DNA from: Absidia repens
Taxonomy: Eukaryota > Mucoromycota > Mucoromycetes > Mucorales > Cunninghamellaceae
Length of the DNA stretch: 64,000 nt
Assembly (NCBI GenBank): GCA_002105175.1
Contig: MCGE01000014.1
Coordinates: forward strand, 496,001-560,000
Reading direction: 5' to 3'
Within the stretch, counting starts at the first letter, position 1. The number at the start of each line of letters is the position of its first letter. A program made the translations under genes and the position numbers. Below the pieces are notes generated by a model. That model made no database searches, was not told the DNA's origin, and worked only from the letters and a program-made list of their open reading frames with translations. This document shows, piece by piece, positions 58,235 to 64,000 of this stretch.

Positions 58235-58310
58235 ACATCCAAAATGAAAGAGTTTCCCCATGCCCTTTGTCATGCCCTTTTTCAAAACCCTCCAAATCTA
58301 AAAAAATCCC
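58235..58310 (-). repeat. Dispersed repeat, diverged body fragment (minus strand)
   Basis: On the minus strand it reads GGAGGGTTTTGAAAAAGG, GCATGGGGAAACTCTTTCAT and TTTTGGATGTAGGATTCAG, matching the conserved body of the repeat. The flanking modules are not recognisable. Confidence 0.5.
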
Positions 58311-58749
58311 ACTCCATGATCATCAGACCTTCGGAGGATATCAATATAAAAAAAAGAAAAGGAAAGATGAAAAGAGAGAAAAAAATTAGAAAGCACACAC
58401 AACCTTTAAAAATTCAATTGAAATCCCGCTTTTTGGTCAGAAGCATTTTTTTGTCAGTGAGATAAAAATTGACTGCCTGGCCAACAACATAGACAGTATT
58501 CCAGAGTGCCATTCCACGTCCACCAACAGAGGGAAATCAAAGTCAAGCAAAGGCAAAGATATATGTAGAAGAGATAACAAAATGAGCTTCAAAAAGTAAA
58601 TTTTTTTATTTTTATTTTTATTTTAAAAAAAACCATCCAAATACATCTAAAAAATCGGGTAATGAATATCTAACAACATAATAATGGATAAATAATAATA
58701 GTGATATATATATATATATATGTACAGCCATATTGTATGGAGAAATGAT

Positions 58750-60058
58750 CTAAATATATTCATCGATATCATCATCATCATCAGATGAATTATAATGAAG
58801 TGTGGAATGGGAAGGAGGAGGAGTATTGTCATGCTTGGTATCGGGTTTCTTTTCACTGTTGAATGGTTCAGGATTATTGACGGTAGTGGTCTGATCAGGT
58901 ACAACAATTGTGATAGCAGTCTGTCGAGGTGGGGGAGGAGAGGCAGCTGTCTCGGGTTTTGTCAGGGTAAAATCTCCAGGTAGCGGGGACAAGTAATTTT
59001 CTTTTTCACTCAAATTGCCATGCGAATAATTTTCACCAGTGTCTTGACCTTGCCGGTTGAATCGAGGAAGTCGAAAGACATTACCATTATTATTAGAGGA
59101 GGAGGATATGGAAGTCCTTGTCAGAGTACGACTTGCAAATGTACCAATATGGAAGAGCGGGATAGTGATACCATGGACAATCACCGATGAAAGGATCATA
59201 AAATAAATAATAGGAGGCAAAACCGCACGGGTGTGCGCATGGGGTCCATCCACTTCAAAATTCATGATCGCTTCCGTATAGTAATAGAGAGCCCCCACAC
59301 CTATGGGTCCAAAAAATCCACAGAATAGCGCTTCCCTCCAAGTTCGTATAGCAGGAACAATCTTGTATAATGCAACAACGATGGGTAAGCGGCGTAATAA
59401 AAGAACAAGAATCGCAAGCACAACCAGTCTCCAGACTGTGAGTTGCAAGTCAATGTTTTGAAAGTCCGCCCAGGGCTATGGAATAATAATATAAAAAAGA
59501 CGCAGCTCGTTAATAGTCAATATATGAAGTCACCACTATCTTTGTCCTTTGTTTTTTTTACCATAGTAGCACCAATATACACAAAAATACTTAAATTCAG
59601 GAGAAGATCCAGGACCTCAGATATTTGTGATTTATTATGGGTTTCCAGTCTAAACCAATCATCCCAGGTGAATGAATTGCCTGCAATGAAACATGCCAAT
59701 AAATCATCACTTCCAATCAATGATACCGTTCCCATAATAAATAGAGAAAGAGCAACAGCAAACACCAAGAAAGATTCTTTATCAATCAATTTTCTGAAGA
59801 AACAAAAAATGAGCACCTGAAATTAAGAATTGTGTGCGGTGTTTCTATTCCTTTTTTTTTTTTTTTACCTTTCCTCAGCAAATTTTAATAATTTCCTTGC
59901 CACATAGCCCACAATAAACCCAATGACAACAGAAAAGAGGATATCATAAGCCATGATATAATATGCCCATTTCCCGATAGCACCACCTATTGGCATTTGA
60001 AGAAGGTAAATTGCAAGATACAGAAATGGAAACCCCAATCCATCATTGGCACCACTGC

Positions 60059-60094
<36 letters not shown>

Positions 60095-60808
60095 GTCAAT
60101 TTAATACAATCATGATATGCATATCAACGCAGAAAAAAAAAACCTACCTTTCAGCTAAAATCAAGTTTCTAACGTTTACGGGTACTCGTTTTTCGGCAAA
60201 TTTTCCTTGAACAATAGAGTTCGCCAAAATCTATGATTAAAAATGCATATTGTCAAAGTACAGTCGTCATTATTTTATTTGAAGAAAAAACTTACTGGGT
60301 CGGTAGGCGTGAAGCAGGCAGCAATGACCAAGGATTCCAACTAGGAAAAAAAAAATCCATGAAAAAAAAAAGGTTCAATAAAAACAGTCGGTGGAAAAAG
60401 CGATGCAATTCTTCTTATACTTACATAATTGACGCCAGGAACCATGGCCCACACACAAAGGCCAGAAACAAGCCACATAACAATCATGACAGGAATAAGC
60501 ATTACCATCATGGATCGAAATTCCGTTCGCAGATAAGCCTTTGGCAAGTAGACACCAGCGGCCATGACCTGAATACCAATGGCAAGTCGAGCGAATTGTC
60601 TTGACAGTTCCACCTCTTCACCACCCCAATCGCCTACGTTGATAAAATTGGCACAGACAGGGCCAAAAATAATCCCGATGGTCACTGCCACGATGGCTTC
60701 GGATAGATAGAGACGTTCTTTCACAAATAATGAGCAAAGGCCATATATAATAATAAGTCCACCGAGAATACTATACACTATCGATATAGTTTCGACATTT
60801 GGAATCAT
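58750..60808 (-). CDS. Plasma-membrane Na+/H+ antiporter (Nha1/Sod2-like)
   Basis: Monovalent cation/proton antiporter that exports Na+ (and often K+). Six exons (60808-60425, 60340-60296, 60230-60148, 60054-59869, 59793-59562, 59475-58750) give 551 residues. Starts MIPNVETISIVYSILGGLI. The transport core contains LSEAIVAVTIGIIFGPVC, LESLVIAACFTPTDPILANS (TDP helix) and AESGANDGLGFPFLYLAIYL with the paired Asn-Asp of the ion site, then FLVFAVALSLFIMGTVSLIG, LLACFIAGNSFTWDDWF and WREALFCGFFGPIGVGALYY. The hydrophilic tail (about 110 residues, S/T/P-rich, ending DDDDDIDEYI) is much shorter than in yeast Nha1 and closer to Sod2. A poly-A run of about 30 (60061-60090) is a poly-T in the intron preceding the ND helix exon. 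Confidence 0.95.
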
Positions 60809-61710
60809 TCTCTAGTTGATCAGAGGGAATCGCCGTTTTAAATTAAATAGTAATGGGTAAAAAAATAAAATAAAAAAAAAACGTTGCACGTATATGAAAG
60901 AAATATAACCTTTTTTAGTATATAAATGAAACAATGGTATTGTTCAAATGATATTTATGGGGAAGAAGAGAAGAAGAAGAAAAACAAGAAGGCGAAGAAA
61001 CAACAGAAACTTTTTTTTATTCAAACATGAAAATCCACTAAAATGGAAAATCAAGAAATAAAGCAAGTCCATATTTCTATTCCCGCCACACTTGACCGGA
61101 TCTGTGTATCACCGTTTTTTCCTGAGGCATTTTTGCGAAAGGCACAAAATTGTAAAACGCCGACCTAAAGCAATCCGATTATATTTTTTTTTTAGTCCCT
61201 TGTCAAAAACGGATAAATTGCTAGGATGAAAAAAAAGTATAAAAAATTCAGGGGTAGATTTCCTCTCATTGTTCTACAAACTGGTGATAAAAATAAAGAA
61301 AATGAGATCATCCATTTACTGTATTGTATCCAGAATTAAACTAGAATAATTTGTTTTCCTACGACATAAAAACAAGTCGTCACTCCGTTGCATTATGCAT
61401 GGTAATGATAGTTGTACGTTTTATTGATGTCAAGTAGCAAGGTTTTTTGTAGTATCATAGGAGATGTTCTTCGATGGAATACCGGAAAATGTATAGCTCA
61501 GGGCTTTTGTTGAATGGATTCATAGATCGACAGACAAAAAATAAAAAAAGCGGAGTTTCATTGATTGCATGACAAAAAGAAAAGACAGAGGAAACGTAAA
61601 CAAATACTTTATTAATGAGTTAGAAAAACAAACATAATGAGGGGATGTAAAATGTAATCTATTATAAACTAAATAAAAAGATAAACTAGGGTAAATAAAA
61701 ATATAATATT
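60809..61710. other. Spacer: antiporter promoter and 3' region of the unknown gene
   Basis: AT-rich with A and T runs; ATTCCCGCCAC near 61079 resembles the CCCGC boxes. CTAGTTTATC and TTTAGTTTAT occur on the minus strand just after the 61711 stop. No gene seen. Confidence 0.6.
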
Positions 61711-63010
61711 CTAAAATAAGCCACGGACAGATCTACGGTTTTTTGGATGTGACTTGATGGACATGGACCGAAGGGATTTGGTGTTGTGGGCATTGCTGCC
61801 TCCAAAGCTTGATTCATGTTGCTGATTCATTTCTGGATCACGGATATTTTCGTTTGATCGAAGTGGAGAAAGTGAATTGCTGATATCAGGTAAAGTGGCT
61901 GGTGTTATTATTGGTTTCGTTGAATGTGGGTATTGAATCGAGGGTACAGGTGAATAAACGGTGTTTTCACTACGACAACTAGGATCTACTACTATAACTG
62001 ATGATGGTGATGACGGCGACAATGGTGCATATGAAATGGCGGTTTCTGCTGCCGATGAAGATGAGGTAGTGTCGATGATGAGAGGAGGTTGATCGCTGTA
62101 GTCCCCATGGCTAGTTGTTGCACGAGTAGTATACCCATCTGAGAATATGGTAGGTGAGCCGTGTCGTACCTGGGAGAATGAGATGCCTTGATTGGTGTCA
62201 CTTGATAATGCAGGTTCTGATTTTATATGTCCGTCATCGATATCACCATTATTCAAAGGTAAGCTTGAAATGGAAGAAGGTGGAGCAGGGAAAGATATGA
62301 TATCATCATCGACTTCCATTCGCTGATGCTGTTGCTGATATATAAATTGTTGTTGTATGTCCATATTCCACATTCGCTGTCGTAGTCGAGCTTCTTCAAA
62401 CAGTGAGAACCAGTTGACAGGAACTTGTATGCGTAAGAAGCGTGTCCAAAAATACACTGGCGGATTCCCTGCATCATCAAATGCATCAAAAGCTTCGAAG
62501 TCACCGGGCAAATACCTACATGAGAACAAGAACAAAGTTAATATTATATGATATATAGAATTTTATGGTTTGTGGTAGCCTTACCGTGCTTCGGACCACC
62601 GCATGGATTCTGTATCTGACCCTATATTAATATATTCATATCAGAAACCAAATTATGAGTTCTCTCCAGCGACCTCCCTACTTACGTAAAACTGAGAAAC
62701 AGCACATATCATCGTTCCAGCCTAAAAACAGTATTTTTTTTTCAGTATCGGGATCCCTAGCAAGAAAGGCAAATGAGGATTTTGTGCACTTACCTTCAAA
62801 TAGACCAATAGTAACAATCTTGACTTTCATAATGTAAAGGGATCCTTGCATCAAGTTTTCGTGATCAATAGGTTGGAAGTAGCTGGTTTCTACAGAGGCG
62901 CCATATTTTTTTGATTCTGACCAATTGTTCATTGAAGAAGATGGGGATGTGGTTGGCCATTTCGCTAGTCGCTGTAACGCACTTGATCTATTCCGTCCTC
63001 CGTCAACCAT
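61711..63010 (-). CDS. Unrecognised 364-residue protein with disordered tail
   Basis: Four exons (63010-62794, 62721-62686, 62621-62585, 62515-61711) join in frame. I do not recognise the family. The N-terminal 130 residues look folded: LMQGSLYIMKVKIVTIGLFE, GWNDDMCCFSVLRSDTESMR, WSEARYLPGDFEAFDAFDDA and GNPPVYFWTRFLRIQVPVNW, rich in aromatic residues. A Q/H-rich patch (QQQFIYQQQHQR) and about 200 S/T/P-rich residues follow, ending in a basic tail (SIKSHPKNRRSVRGLF). Two exons of 36-37 nt hold part of the folded region. The ATG at 63010 is the first in the open frame; the upstream open stretch has none. Splice sites are canonical. Confidence 0.7.
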
Positions 63011-64000
63011 GAGATTAGTGTAGTTTGTGCAAAAAAGAAGGAATGGGAAAGATGCGTAAAGAAGAAGAATAAAAGGAGCGTATTCGAGTTTCAAGGATTA
63101 GTCTATAAAGTAAATAAAAAAGAAGGAAAAGAAAAAGAGTGAAATGGAAAATGGATTTTTTTGAAATGGAAGTGAATTTAATGTGAGGTAACACAGACGC
63201 TCCAGCAAAAAAATCGAACAGCGCCATTTTTATCAGTGGCAATATCAACTTCCTATTACAACAATAAAAAAATCACAACTCTATGATGTAATTCAAAAAC
63301 ATCATTACCGTTTGATTAGCTAAATGATAAAACTTCATGAATATACTGTAAATGTTTCCAGGTTGATTTTATTAAATAAAACAGTGAGAAAAAAGGTAGT
63401 GAGGTTAACTGCTTGAAAACAATAATAAACACATGGTAGGGTAAAAATACAATGGGGAATGGGGATATCATACTAAACCAAAAACCGACAAGTGACAACC
63501 TAAGATTCTTCATTTCCTTTTGAGACCATGTTCTTCAAGAGCGCCGTACTACATGACATACCTACAATCATTAGCCTTTACCCGAGAAAATTCTCCCCTT
63601 TCCCCATGATACTGTGATTTGCATTCATTCCCTTCAAATTGGCACTCGAAATCGGAGTTTGCTGATCCTTTCATCACCTTTATTCGCTTTTTGTCAGTTG
63701 CCCATGTTGTTTGATGATGAATAATGGTCGATACTATTGTCGATCACTTTGATTAATTTTTTGCTCTGACATCAGGAATCACAATATTTCTTGAACCCAA
63801 GTAAATATTCGAGTGTGTAATCATACCAATTATTGGTTGCCTGCACGTAAACCCATTTTTGTATTTCTAATCCTTAATATGACAATGTCAAATCTTTCAC
63901 AGTCATCATATATATGTCATTTTCATCTCCCACAGCATTGCCTAACAGTATTAACCAAATACTAGTATGTATAAATCGTACACACCTTCATTTTATTCAT
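63011..64000. other. Right-hand flank without a supported gene
   Basis: Leader of the 61711-63010 gene followed by AT-rich DNA. A minus-strand frame at 63015-63248 has a plausible start (MALFDFFAGASVLPHIKF) but decays into F/L-rich sequence. Nothing recognisable beyond 63300. Confidence 0.55.

Larger units (their letters stand above)
57524..58749. other. Spacer with a repeat fragment and a possible gene relic
   Basis: About 1.2 kb between NAA50 and the antiporter 3' end. Contains a short two-exon plus-strand frame (57746-57877), a diverged minus-strand repeat fragment (58235-58310), TTGAAATCCCGC near 58419 and a TA microsatellite near 58705-58720. No complete gene seen. Confidence 0.6.

Noticed and set aside
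63015..63248. Minus-strand frame starting MALFDFFAGASVLP
   Set aside because: The promising start decays into F/L-rich sequence in the leader of the next gene and has no second exon that I could join.

Overview
This 64 kb window is nuclear DNA of a filamentous fungus, most probably an early-diverging Mucoromycota (Mucorales-like) species. The evidence is AT-rich intergenic DNA full of A/T runs, compact genes cut by many short introns (GTAAGT-type donors, TAG/CAG acceptors), glutamine- and serine-rich insertions, a C-terminal HDEL ER signal, and the family resemblance of the proteins. I could not narrow it to a genus. There is no operon, CRISPR array, rRNA, convincing tRNA, virus or recognisable transposase.

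I rebuilt 24 protein-coding genes exon by exon. Except for the first gene, which runs off the edge, every model was checked to keep one frame across all junctions and to give a total divisible by three. Left block (1-27 kb): CstF-64-type 3'-end processing factor (partial), CorA/Alr-type Mg2+ transporter, peptidyl-tRNA hydrolase 2, ER Hsp70 HYOU1/Lhs1, TFIIH p34, Sec62, AMPK beta, casein kinase 2 beta, a large NST1-like protein, SmD2, a small MGCC protein and cytosolic PheRS alpha. Middle block (33-51 kb): fucosyltransferase-like enzyme, ribulose-phosphate 3-epimerase, MOZART1, Brx1, Seh1, TMEM135-like protein, a TPT-family sugar-phosphate/nucleotide-sugar transporter and tRNA threonylcarbamoyladenosine dehydratase. 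Right block (54-63 kb): CoA-type Nudix hydrolase, NAA50 acetyltransferase, Na+/H+ antiporter and one unrecognised 364-residue protein. These are scattered housekeeping genes, not a functional cluster; HYOU1 and Sec62 both serve ER import.

Between the genes lie long non-coding stretches (4.4-6.6, 27-33.4, 36.9-38.9, 51.1-54.5 kb). Much of this space is copies of one dispersed, non-coding repeat family of about 0.65-1.05 kb, on both strands and in several states of decay. It starts with a CCCGCCCACGTGAAT-like box, holds a pyrimidine tract and two tandem TAGTTTAG...AATAAAATATG modules that look like gene 3' ends, and stops near TCATTCATATTGATCAACC. One partial copy sits inside a separate 962-bp element with near-perfect 32-bp terminal inverted repeats and TA at both edges. 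The repeat's 5' box resembles a TTTAAATCCCGC motif upstream of several genes, and its internal modules share the TAGTTTA core found just after many stop codons. These are the least explained signals here.

Gene-structure oddities include a start codon apparently split by an intron (CK2 beta), a 5-nt first coding exon (SmD2), 13-nt and 19-nt exons (RPE, TPT transporter, Nudix), and a frame change in the Q-rich insert of Seh1.
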